Below, in pieces: positions 22,201 to 34,200 of a stretch of DNA of 64,000 nucleotides. The stretch is taken from contig NC_044277.2 in assembly GCF_004027225.2 (NCBI RefSeq), positions 97,089,552-97,153,551 on the forward strand. The letters are read 5' to 3'. The position numbers and the translations under genes are program-made. Below the pieces are notes generated by a model. The model was not told the DNA's origin. It was given only the letters and a program-made list of their open reading frames with translations, and did not search any database. Numbering within the stretch: position 1 is the stretch's first letter; each line of letters opens with the position of its first letter. Source of the DNA: Strigops habroptila (Eukaryota > Chordata > Aves > Psittaciformes > Psittacidae).

Positions 22201-25200
22201 GCGGCTCCACGGGGACCACGGGCTCAGCCGGCAGCCACCTGCGGGGAGCGCGGTCAGCGATGGGTCTCCATGGCCACCGTCCCACGACCATCCCCCCATC
22301 ATCCCTCCATCGTTCCGCCATCATCCAACTGACCCACAGTCCACCATCATCCCACCATCCTGCTTTTTCTTGCCGTTCATCGTTCCGCCTTCATCCAACC
22401 ATCCCACCATCATCCCACCATCCTGACATCATCCCACTGTCCCACTGTCCCTTGCCATCCTACTATTCTCCTGCTGTTATCCCGCCATCGTCCCACCATC
22501 ACCCAGCCACTGTCCTGCCATCATCCCACCATTGTCCCAGCACTGTCCCACCACACTGGCACTCACCAGGGCAGGGCTGCAGGTTGCACTCCGCCATCTC
22601 CTCAGTGCCGGTGGCACTGCAGGGCTCCCCCCCGGTGCTCTCCTGGCACTCACGGTGCCGGGACATGTTGCCGCCACCACAGCTGCGGGAGCAGGGGCTC
22701 CACGGGGACCAGAGCCCATAGATGGGACATGCCAGGGCCGGGCAGGCAAAGGTCCCATTCCTGCAGGTGCTGCGCCGGGAGTGACACTGGCATCAGCCTC
22801 ACACCATGGGCTGTGCTACGTGGCACAGGGCACCCATCCCACTGTGGTTGCACCCACCAGTTGTGGCAGCCGCGCTCGGCCGCCTGCCCTGGCCGCAGCT
22901 CCCGGGTGCCGTTGGCAGTGGGCAGACCGCAGCGGCACTGGGCCACCGGCACACACAGCCCGTCCTGCAGCAGCTGCCCCGGGGGGCACCGGCACCCTGT
23001 GGGCACAAAGGGGCAGGGCTGGACCCATGGGTGCTGCGGGTGCTCCCAAGGATCTGGTGGGCCAGGAGGGCTCCACCATGGGGATGTACATGGGTGCACT
23101 GGTGGGCAGCAGGTGCTGTGGGGCAGGGGGTGATATGGTGGGGGGTCTGCTAGGGTCAGGGGGCATGCTATGGGGTGGGGTATGCTATGGGGCAGGAGCC
23201 ATGCTATGGGGTGGGAGCTGTGCATGGGGGTGTACTATGAGGTAAGGGCTGTGCTATGAGGAGTGTGTTATGTGCAGGAGGCCATGCTATGGGGAGTGAG
23301 GTCTGCTATGGGGCAGGGGAGCATGTTATGGGGCGGAGAACGTGCTAGAGGGCTGGGGGTGTGCTATTGGTCAGGGGGCCATGCTATGGGGCAGGATGCT
23401 GTGCTAGGGGGTGCGGAGCTGTGGTATGGAGCACAGGGCTGTGCTGCGGAGTAGGGGCTGTGCCATCAGGCAGGGGACTGTGCTATGGGGTGGGACACCA
23501 CACTATGGGTCAGGGTCTGCCGCAGCTCGGTGCACGCACCCGGTTCGCAGAGGCCCTGCAGACACTCGACGTGGGGCCAGAGGTCGGCGCAGGCGCGGGG
23601 GCACCGGTTGGGGCAGGACGTGGTGAAGACCCGGCCCCGCTCCTCACACCCCTCGCCTGGGCACATTGGCAAGTGTCAGGGCACAGCGCCGGCACCAGCA
23701 CTGGCACCACACCGGCACCGGCACCGGCACGCACCGTGCGGGGTCCCCGGGGTGCCGGGGCGGGCGTTACCTGCGCAGGCAGCGGTGTTGCAGCTCTGGC
23801 TCTGGGCATGGGCGCCGCGGCACTGCCGGTCACCCGCCGGGTGCTGGGGCTGGCGCTGGCGCAGGCGGTAGCCACCGCTGCATGGGTCCTGGCAGGGTCC
23901 CCAGGGCCCCCAGGGCCCCCAGAGGCAGAAGTCTGTGCAACATGGGGGTCACTGGCACCGCGGGGACCCGGCCTGGCCCTTGTCCCCTCTCTGCGTTCAG
24001 TGTGCAGTGGGGGGCACTCACCGTCACAGGGAATGTCCTGGCACTGGATGCCCTCGGGGGTGCAGGTGCTGTGGAAACACGGGTGGGCAGCTGGGTGGGC
24101 ACCTCGGTGGCCCCCATCCCGGTCCCCATCCCCATCCCTGTCCCTGTCTCCCCATCCCCATCCCTGTCCCCGTCCCCCTCCCAGTCGCGGTCCCGGCACT
24201 GACCATCGCCGGCAGGGTCCCTGCATCCAGCTCTCCCCCAGGCTCCCGTTGCCGCCCTCCCGCGGGCACAGGGCCGGGCAGGGCCCCTCGGCACAGTCCC
24301 GGCTCTGCTCCTCCGGGTCCTCACATGGTGCAGCACCTGCCACCGCGATGGGGATCCTGGGGGGACACCGGGGTCACTCACTGCATGGGGGCACAGGAGT
24401 GCTTGCCCAGGTGCTGTGTGTCCCCTCTCAGTGCCCTGTATGTCCCCCACGTGCCATATCCCCTGGGTGCCACGTCCCACCCAAATGCCACGTGCCCTCT
24501 CAGGTGCCGTGTCTCCCCTAGGTGCTATTTATCCCCCAAGTGCCGTGTGTGTCCCCCACATGCCATGTCCCCCCAACCTCAGGTGCCATACATCTCCTTG
24601 GTGCCATATCCATGGGTGCTATATCTCGCCCCAGGTCCCATGCGTCCCTGGATGCCATAAGCCCTGGGTGCCGTTTCTCCGTTGGATGCTGTGTCTGCCA
24701 TGTCCCTCCTGGGTGCCATGTCCCCTGAGTGCTGTGTCAACCCTCAGGTGCCATTCCCCCCCCCCCCCCGCCCAAGCGCCATATGTCCCCTGGGTGCCAT
24801 GTGTGTCCCTGGGTGCTGTGTCCCCCTCCAAGTGCCATTTCCTGCCATGTCCCCGGGTGCCATGCCCCTCCCAAGTGACACACACAGTGTCATCCCCCCA
24901 CCAGTACTATGTGTGTCCTCCCCATGCCATGTGTCCTCTCCACCATGTGCTATGTCCCTCTCAGGTGCCATATGTCTCCCAGGTGCCATATCGACGGGTG
25001 CCACGTCCCCAAGATGCCATGTGTATCCTGGGTGTCATGTGTGCCCTGTGGGTGTCACGCCCCCCCTCCAGCCACCATTTCCCCCCCCCCAAGTGCCATG
25101 TGTGTCCCTGCAGTGCTGTGTCCCCCACAAGTGCCATATGTCTCCCAAGTGCCATACCCCTGGATGCCGTATCCACTGGGCACCATGTGTGCCCCGTGAG

Positions 25201-28200
25201 TGCCGTGTCCCCCCCCCTCCAAGTGCCATACCCCTGGCTGCCACGTGTGTCCCCCCGGGTACCATATCCCCTGCGGGTGCCATGTGTCCCCCCCGGCCGG
25301 TGCCACCTGTGCCTGTGCTGCCGCCCGTGCCCGCAGGTGACGGTGCAGGGCGCCCATCGGCCCCAGGGGCCCCAGCGGCAAGGGGGCTGCGGGCAGCCGT
25401 GGCGGGCGCAGCGCAGGCGGCCGCTCTCGCACACGCAGCTCTCGCACCCGTCGCGGTGGCGGCTCCCGGGCTCCCACCCGCGCCCCGCCGCGTCCGTGCA
25501 CTCGCAGCGCGCGAGGGGCACGCAGCCGCCGTCCTGCTCCAGCGCGCCTGCGGGGACACGGGCACGCGTGGGGACTCGGCCCCGGCGCGGGGGTCCCGCC
25601 GCCCCCAGCGGCGCCGCACTCACCGTTGGGGCAGCGGCAGCCGGGCCGGCAGCGCTCCTCGGGCCCGCAGGACAGCCCGGCCCGCAGGTCACCGCAGTGC
25701 CGCGGGCACCGGTTGGCGCAGGGCACCAGCACCGTGCCCGGGGGACAGCTCTCCCCTGGGGGCGGCACCGACAGGCACCGGTGAGAGCCGGTGAGCCCAG
25801 CGCCCCCCGGAGTCCCGCGGTGATCCCAGCGCCCCGGTGCCGCGTCCGTACCGCAGGGCTGGGGGTTGCAGAGCCGCAGGTGGTGCCGCTCGCCGGGGCA
25901 GGGCTGACCCCCGTTCTTGGGGGGGGGCCGGGTGCAGGAGCGGCTGCGCAGGGACCGGCCCCCCCCCGCACGTCCGGTCACACCGTGACCAGGGGCTCCA
26001 GGGAGACCAGGCGCCATCCACTGCACCGTGGCGGGGGGGTGTCAGGCGGGGGGCAACAATCGGGACCCCCAGACCCACCTCCTGCCCCCCCAGCCCCCTC
26101 TGACCCCCCCAGAACCCGCCCAAAGAGCCCAACAAGCCCCCAATCCCCTCCAACAAGCCCCTCCACACTATGCAAGCCCACCTCAAGCACCATAACAAGC
26201 CCCACAAAGTCCTCAAAGACCCCCAAACTCCCCCAAGAAGCCCCCCAATTGCCTCCTGAGCCCCTCAAGAGGCCCCCAAACCCACCCTGAGCCCCCAATC
26301 CCTCTCCAAACCCTTCAACAAACCCTCAATCCCATTGAGACCCCCCAACCTCCCACAAGCCCCCCCCCGAGCTCCCCAAGCCCACCCCAAGCACCCCAAG
26401 AAGCACCCCGAGACCTTCCAAGCCCCCCAAGAAGCCCCTCAATCCCCACTTTGACCCCCCCAAGAAGCCCCCCAGCCCCACACCAGTGCAGGGGCGCAGG
26501 CCGCAGGCGCGGCGCTCAGTGCTGGCGCTGCCAATGTCGGGGCACCAGCGCCCCCCCGGGCCGGGGGGGGTGTACGCCCGCAGGCGCAGCTGCAGCCCCC
26601 CCCCGCAGCTGCGGGAGCAGCCGCCCCACGGGCCCCACGGCGTCCACTGGCAGTCGCAGGCTCCACCGGGGCAGGGGGGGGGCTGTGGGACCCCGACACC
26701 CCTGAGCCAGGGGGCAGAGGCACCCCCATAGCCCCCCCCCCACAGTGGGGCAGGGTTCCCCCCCATAACCCACACGTTCAGCGGTGCAGGGACCCCCATA
26801 GCTCCCCAGTGCAGTGGGGTAGGGTGTCCATCTCCCCACAGCATAGCCCACCTTTGCAGTAGGGCATACCCTGTCCCCATAGTGCAGTGGGGCAGGGTGT
26901 CCCCCTCCCATAATTGACCCACACACTGGGGCAGGTTCCCCCCATAGCCCACCCTTGTAAATGGGGCAGGTCCCCTCTCCACAGCTTCCCTGTGCAGTGG
27001 GGCAGCGTGTTGTGTCCCTCCCTCCATATGCAGCGGGGCAGGTTCCCCTCGTAGCCCACCCTTACAGTGGGGCAGGCCCCCCCAGCTTCCCTGTGCGGTG
27101 GAGCAGGGTGTCCCCTCCCAGCCCTCGCCCACCCATGCAGTGGGGAAGGTGTTCCCCCCATAGACCCACACAGGGTGGGGCAGTTCCCCCCACGCCGCAC
27201 CGTCGCAGTGGGGCAGGTTGCAGGCCCGCTGCTGCTCGCTCTCCCCGCCGCAGGCCCCGGCGCCGCTGCAGGAGCGGTTGCGGCTCTTGGTGGCCGGAGC
27301 CTCGGGGTGGGTGCAGCTCCTGGAGCAGGGAGTCCAGGGGGACCAGGGCCCGAAGCCCCCCTCGGCCTCAGCGCCCAGGGATGTGGGGCTGGGCCCCGGC
27401 GTGGGGCTGGGCATGGCTGGGGGGGAGAGAACATGGTGACACCCCCAAATACCCCCAGCCCCACTGGGGTGGGGCAGTGTGACCCATGGCCCCGGGGGGC
27501 AGATGGGATGGGGATGGGACCCACAGAAGGGCAGAGGCAGTGGGGCTGGGACTCATGGGGATGATGACATGGGGATGGAGATGGGGATGGGACCCATTGC
27601 AGGGCAGAAGGGATGGGGCTGAGACCTATAGCCTGGCGTGATGGAACCAACAGCAGAGGGAATGGGGATGTGCCATGACCCACAGCAGAGGGACAAGATG
27701 GGGCTGTGACCCATGGCAGAAGGTCTGGGATGGGCCATGACCCACAGCAGAGGGGCTGGGGCTGGGCTGTGACCCACAAAAGAGGGAATGGAGATGGCCT
27801 GTGACCCATGGCAGAAGGTACACATGGGGCTGTGACCCATAGCAGAGGGGATGGGGGTGGGCCATAACCCATGGTAGAGGGGCTGTGACCCACAGCAGAG
27901 GGGACAGGATTGGGCTGTGACCCACAGCAGAGGGGCTGTGACGCACCAGGGCAGTCGGGGGTCCGGCAGTACATGGTGTCAGTGCGGGCTCCGGTGCAGT
28001 TCCGACCGCCATGGGCCGGTGTGGGGCTGGTGCAGCCCCTCCGTCGGGTGCTGAGCCCCAGCCCCCCACATGTGGGTGCACAGGGGCTCCAGGGGCCCCA
28101 GGACCCCCAAGCCCCATCCTGCCGGCAGCCCCCCAGCTCTGTGCAGTGCAGGTGGCCATGACGGCACGTGCTGGGGGACAGCGACAGGGCTGCTGTGGGG

Positions 28201-31200
28201 CTGGGGCAGGGGCTGGGGGGCAACAGGGTGGTGGGGAGGGCAATGGGGTGCTGGAGAAGGGGAGTTGGGTGCTGGGGGAGGGTGGAAAGGGGCTGGGTGA
28301 TGGGGGGGGAAGGGAAGGGGGGTGCCAGGCTGGGGGGAAGAGCAATGGGTGGTGGTGGGGAAGGGCAAGGGGGTGCCAGGCTGTGGGGAAGGGCCATGGG
28401 GTACGTGGCGCTGTGCGCGTTGGTGCGGAAGAGGAGCTGGGTGCTGGGTGCTGGGAAGGACCATGTGCTGGGTGCTGGCGCTGCGCAGGGGCCGTGGGGC
28501 GGGCACCGGCTGTGGGTCGCGCTGTGGGTCACGGTCGCTCACCAGTTGGCGCAGGCCGTGCGCACGGTGCCCCCCGCGGGCAGCTCCTGCCCGGGCAGCA
28601 GCCGGGGCTCGGCGGTGCCGGTGGATCCGTTCTGCAGGTCCCGCAGCAGCTCGACCGTCAGCGCGCACGGACACTCCTGCGCTCCGGCACCGCGCAACGG
28701 AGCACCGGGAACACACCATGGGCATGGGTTCCCCCAGCGCCCCACGGAGCACCCACCGTTCCACAGAGCACCCAACGAGCTGGGGATCCCCCAACATTCC
28801 CAGGGGCACCCATGGCCCTGCAGAGCACCCACTGTCTCATGGGGCACCCACCATCATGGAGCACCCATAGTCCTGGGAGCACCCACTGCCCTGGGGAGTA
28901 CCCGAAATCCAATGGAGGACCCATGGACCCAGGGAGCACCCACCATCCCGAGGGGTCCCCACAGACCTGGGGAGCACCCAGCACCCCACGGAGCATTCAT
29001 GGACCTGGGCATCCCTCAATATCCCATGGATGACCTCATGTTGTGGGCTCCCCCATAACCCCATTCATCCCCATTCCCATCCCTATTCATTCCCACCCCC
29101 ATCCCCATCCCATTCCCACCCCCGTTCATCCCCATCCATCCCCATTCCCATCCCCATCCATCCCCATTCCCATCCCCATTCATTCACATCCCCATCCCCA
29201 TCCCTATTCTTTCCCACCCCCGTTCATCCCCATCCATTCCCATTCCCATCCCCATTCATTCCCATCCCCATCCCCATCCATCCCCATTCCCATCCCCATT
29301 CATTCCCATCCCCATCCCCATCCCTATTCATTCCGACCCCCGTTCATCCCCATCCATTCCCATTCCCATCCCCATTCATTCCCATCCCCATCCCCATCCC
29401 TATTCATTCCGACCCCCGTTCATCCCCATCCATTCCCATTCCCATCCCCATTCATTCCCATCCCCATCCCCATCCATCCCCATTCCCATCCCCATTCATT
29501 CCCATCCCCATCCCCATCCCTATTCATTCCCACCCCCGTTCATCCCCATCCATCCCCATTCCCATCCCCATCCCCATCCCCATCCCCATCCATCCCCATT
29601 CATCTCCATCCCCATCCCCATCCATCCCCATTCCCATCCCCAACCCATCCCATCCCCACTTCCATCCCTATCCCCACCCCCATCCCCATTCATTTCCATC
29701 CCATTACCACTCCCATTCCCACCCCCATCCCCATTCCACCCCATCCCCATTTATTCCCATTCCCATCCCACCCCCATCCCTCCCCATCCCCATTCCAATC
29801 CCGTTATTCCCACCCCCATTCCCGCCCCGCCGGGTCCGTCCCGCGCTCACCCTCGCGCACTCCCCGCGGTGCAGCAGGGTCCCCGCGGGGCAGCCGCAGC
29901 CCTGGGCGCAGGCCCCGCCCCCGCAGCCCACGCGCCCGGACACGTGCGCGCAGCTGAACGGGCAGGCCCCGCCCACGCACTCGCGGAACACCCGCCCCCG
30001 CGGGCAGCCCGAGTCTGGGGGGCGGGGGTGTGGGGCAGGGTCATGGGGCAGGGCCATGGGGCAGGGGTGTGGGGCAGGGGTGTGGGGCAGGCCTAAGGGA
30101 TAGGGCTACAGAACAAGGGTGTGGGGCAGGGCAATGGCCAAGGGCTGTGGGTCAGGTCTAAGGGACAGGGCTATGGGTCAAGGTTGCGAGGCAGGGATAT
30201 GAAAAAGGCCTAAGGGGTTAGGCTATGGGACAGAGTTGTGGGGTGTGGGTATGGGCCAGGGGTATAGGGCAGGGCTGGGGGCAAGGGTATGAGTGAGGGC
30301 CATGGGGCAAGGCTGTGGGTCAGGGCAGTGTGGTAGGGGTATGGATCAGGTCTGAGGGACTGGGCTGTGCGGCAGGGCTGTGGGTCGTGGGTATGGGCAG
30401 GGGTATGTGTCAGGGCAGTAGGGCAGGGCTGCGGAGCAGGACATGGGCTAGGCTTAAGGGATAGGATAATAGAGCAAGGGTGTGGGGCAGGGCTATGGGG
30501 CAGGACTAAGGGGTTGTGCTGTGGGATAGAGCTGTGGGGTTTGGGTATGGGCAGAGGTATGGGTCAGGCCTAAGGGACAGCGCAGTGGATCAGGTCCATG
30601 GGCCAGGGCTGTGGGTCAGGGCTATGGAGAAGGGTCATGGGGCAGGTCTAAGGGATAGGGCTATGAGGCAGAGCTGTGAGGCACGGGTACGGGCAGGGCT
30701 ACGGGTCAGGGCCATGGGTCAGGCCATGGGTCAGGGCCAGCACTCACCACGGCACACATGGGTGTTACACATCTGGCTCTGCAGGTCCAGCCCCACACAC
30801 TCCGGCTGGTGGCACCGCCGCCGGCGCAGCTGCTCGCCACCACCGCAGGAGACACTGCAGGGGCCCCATGGCGACCACGCGCCCCACGGCGCCTCTGCGG
30901 CACATGGGACGGGGCCACCAGCTTGTACAGTGACACCCCAACACCCACAGCCCTCGGGGAAGGGGCCTTGGGGGGGCTCAGCCCCACGGCACCACATAGA
31001 CTTGAGGCCATACATGGCACCGCGTGGCACAGGTCGGAGCCTGGCACGGTTCACGTGTCCCCCCATCACCCTGTGACCCCCACGCCGGTGTCACCAGGCC
31101 GGTACCTGTGCATGGCTCCGTGCCGCACACCATCGCCCCGGCCGTGCAGGTGCTGCGGGAGATGTGGGTCAGCGCCGGCGGCGTCAGCCCCAGGCGCGGC

Positions 31201-34200
31201 CCCCCCGGCTGCTCCCGCACCAGTTGTTGCAGGCGTCGCCGGCAGCGGCGGTGTCCCCGGGCCGGAGCAGGCGGCCGCGGTGGTAGCAGGGGCAGCGCGC
31301 TGGCAGCACACAGCTCCCGGCGTGCAGGAGGAGCCCCGGCGGGCAGGCGCAGCCGTCGCGGCACCGTGCGGCGCACTCCACACCCGCGCCACGGTCCAGG
31401 CAGAGCCGCGGGCAGGGCCCCCCCGTGGCGCGGCACTGAGCCGCCGTCCGGTACAGCGTGTGCCCCGGGCACCGCGCTGCGGGCACCAGGGTGCGCGTCA
31501 GCGGAGGGGCTCCCCATCCCCAGTGCCCCCCAGTCCCGGTCCCCCACAGCCCTGGACCCCCATCCCTTGTACCCCCCCCATCCCTAGTGCTCCCCCAAAC
31601 CTGGACTCCCATTCCCAGTGCCCCCAATCCCAGTACCCCCCACTCCTGGTGCCCCCCAGCTCCCCAGGCCAGGGCTGGCAAGTGTCCAGCTGCCACAGGG
31701 ATGGGGAGCCCCGAGCTGGTGGGACCCCAATCCCGGGGTGTCTCCCCATGCTGTTCCCCTCCCTGCCCCACACCCCCAGACCCACAGCACACTGAAACCC
31801 ACAGCACACTGTCCATAACACCCCAAAACCCACAGCACACAGCCCACAGCACCCCTGATCCCACAGGTCCCCAATGCCCACAGCATCCCAAAGCTCAAGG
31901 CACCCTGAAACCCATGCCACCCCCAAACCCACAGCACCCCAAAACCCACAGCTCTTCTTAATCCATGGCACCCAGCCCTCAGCACCCCAAAGCCCACAGC
32001 ACCCCTGACTTTCCAGCACCCCAAAACCCCTATCACCCAGCTCATGGCACCCCAAACCAAACAGCACCCCTAATCCCACGGCACCCAGCCCGTATCACCC
32101 TCAGCCCTCAGCACCCCAAAGCCCACAGCACCCCTGACTTTCCAGCACCCCAAAACCCCTATCACCCAGCTCATGGCACCCCAAACCAAACAGCACCCCT
32201 AATCCCACGGCACCCAGCCCGTATCACCCTCACCCCACAGCACCCCAAAACCCCCAGCAGTGGGTCAGGTTGGGGGTCACCCACCATGGCAGGGCTGGGT
32301 GTTACAGTCCCGTGTCTGGAGGTGGGGGCCGGTGCAGGACCCCCCCTGTGCCGATGCGGCGCAGGCCCGGTGCCGCCTCTGCTCGCCGGCACCGCAGGAC
32401 ACAGAGCACTCGGACCAGGGCTCCCAGGGGCTCCAGGCACTGCCGGGCTCTGCGGGACAGACACACGGACATGTGGCGATGGAGGCGTCACCACGGCAAA
32501 GGGGGGGTCACTGTGTTGGTGTCACCCACCGGTGCCGCAGGGCTCGTGGCACTCGCGCAGCTCCCGCGCTGCCCCGGTGCAGGGCGCTCCGCCGGCGGCT
32601 GCAGTGGGGTTGGTGGGTGACCTGCGGGAAGGCACCACGTGGCCGCCCCATCCGTGGGGTACAGCCGCCCCATGGCTGTGGGGCAGAGCCCCAGCCCCAC
32701 ACCTGAACCTCTCCTGTGTCCCCGCGCCGCAGCCACTGCTGCAGTGGGTCCACGGTGACCACGTGGACCAGCCGCAGTCCACGGCGCAGGCCACATCCTC
32801 GCATGTCACCGTCCCGTTGTGGCACACGCTGGGGACCGGCACCAGGATGAGCCGTTGGGACAAGCCAGGGGCACCCCAAACCCCTCAAACCCCTTGGGGT
32901 GCAACACGGGGGTCACACTCACCATCGGCGGCAATCCTGCAGGAACACCTCGCCAGGCCGGCGCTGCTCACCGGGCCCGTGGCACCGGCACTCACCGGCA
33001 TCGACGCAGCCGCCATCCTGTAGGAACAGCCCCGGCGGGCACCAGCACCCTGCCCCGGGGCACCCTCAGCACCGGGCCCCGGCACACAGACCCCATCCGG
33101 GGGTCCCGGACCCCCTCCCATCACTCACCGTCCTGGCAGTGCTGCACGCAGGTGCCATTGCCACCAAGGTCACCACAGCTCCGGGTGCAGGGGGGGTCCT
33201 GTCCCCCCTTGCAGTCCTCAGCCCGCACAAGCACCATGCGGGGGCCACAGGCTGGGGTCGGGGGGCACAGGGGGTGCTCAGGGATGCGGGGGGCACCCGG
33301 TGTCCCCATCCCCATCCCGGTGTCCCTGTTCCCCGCCGTACCTGGGGGGTCCCCGCAGGGCTGCAGGTTGCAGGGCTGGGTCTGGAGGTGCCCCCCTGGG
33401 CACGGAGCACCCCCGTTCTTGGGGGGGGGGTCGCTGCAGCTCCGCGCCCGGCTCCGCACGCCCCCCCCACATGTGGTGTCGCAGGGGGACCAGGACCCCC
33501 AGGCTGCCCACCCGCCCGGCACTGCAGGAGCCAGCGGCATGTGAGGACCACCAGACACCCCCCCACAGCCCCACAGTGCCCCATGGCTCAGCCACGGCCC
33601 TCCCCATGCGAGGGTACTGGACCCCTGAGCCCCGGGCACTGGGGGCCCCCAGATGGCATGGGGGTGCCAGGTGTCCCTGGGGGGATGGTACCCGGGGGGC
33701 CCCTGGGGTGGTCCCAGGGTGGGAAGGGAGTACGTGGGGGTCCCAGGGGTGGGGGGGTGTACCCGGGGGTGGGGATGCCCGCGGGTCCCAGGGGTGTGGA
33801 GGGTTCCCTGGGGGTCCTGGGGGCAGGTCCCTGGGGTGTCCCTGGGTGTTCCTGGGGGTACCTGGGCAGGCGCGCAGGAAGCAGACGCGGGTGTCGGGGG
33901 GGGTCCGTGCGCAGTCCCCCCCGGGCAGGGCCTGCCGCAGGGTGAGCCCCAGCCCGCAGGAGCGGCTGCAGGGACCCCAGTTCCCCCACAGGGCCGGGGC
34001 GCAGGTGGCTGTGGGGGGGGGCGATGGATGACGGTGGGTCCCCGGCCCCCACCTTTGGACTCAACATTGGATTCCTCCAGACACGGTGCCCCCCAAACCT
34101 GGACCTACATTCCTGGTGCTCCCCATCCATGGTGTCCGCCAGCACCAGCACCCCCAAACCCACAGCACCCCAAAACCCATGGCACCTCTAAGCCCACAGC

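Larger units (their letters stand above)
19680..28145 (-). other. SSPO: SSPO: distal TSP1/TIL array
   Basis: TSP1 units on the minus strand are at about 20290-20340 ([15 protein letters not shown]), 22065-22240, 22560-22730, 23770-23940, 24205-25395 (one unit split by an intron full of repeats, [18 protein letters not shown] in the first half), 25850-26025, 26480-26680, 27205-27400 and 27945-28140. TIL and VWC-like Cys-rich units alternate with them (for example CPDTCQCAQ-type and [12 protein letters not shown]). A VWC first half ([15 protein letters not shown]) sits at 19680-19790. The WxxWxxC motifs are the known C-mannosylation and O-fucosylation context of thrombospondin repeats. Confidence 0.88.
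28540..34000 (-). other. SSPO: SSPO: middle TSP1/TIL array
   Basis: TSP1 units are at about 30740-30900 ([20 protein letters not shown]), 32290-32450, 32710-32790 ([20 protein letters not shown]), 33340-33520 ([20 protein letters not shown]) and 33860-34000 ([19 protein letters not shown]). TIL and VWC-like units lie between them, for example 31150-31480 ([20 protein letters not shown], then the [20 protein letters not shown] block), 29840-30015 ([19 protein letters not shown]) and 28545-28690. The TSP1-TIL alternation matches the known spondin architecture. Confidence 0.88.

Noticed and set aside
24416-26290. A 624-codon plus-strand open frame
   Set aside because: It runs through the GTGCCATGTCCC repeat and then antisense to SSPO Cys-rich exons; its composition is that of the repeat and of shadow frames.
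29030-30103. Long plus-strand open frames rich in Pro, Ile, His and Ser
   Set aside because: They are translations of the CCATCC/CATTCC array in an SSPO intron. All frames of a 6-bp repeat stay open, and no domain or splice evidence supports coding.
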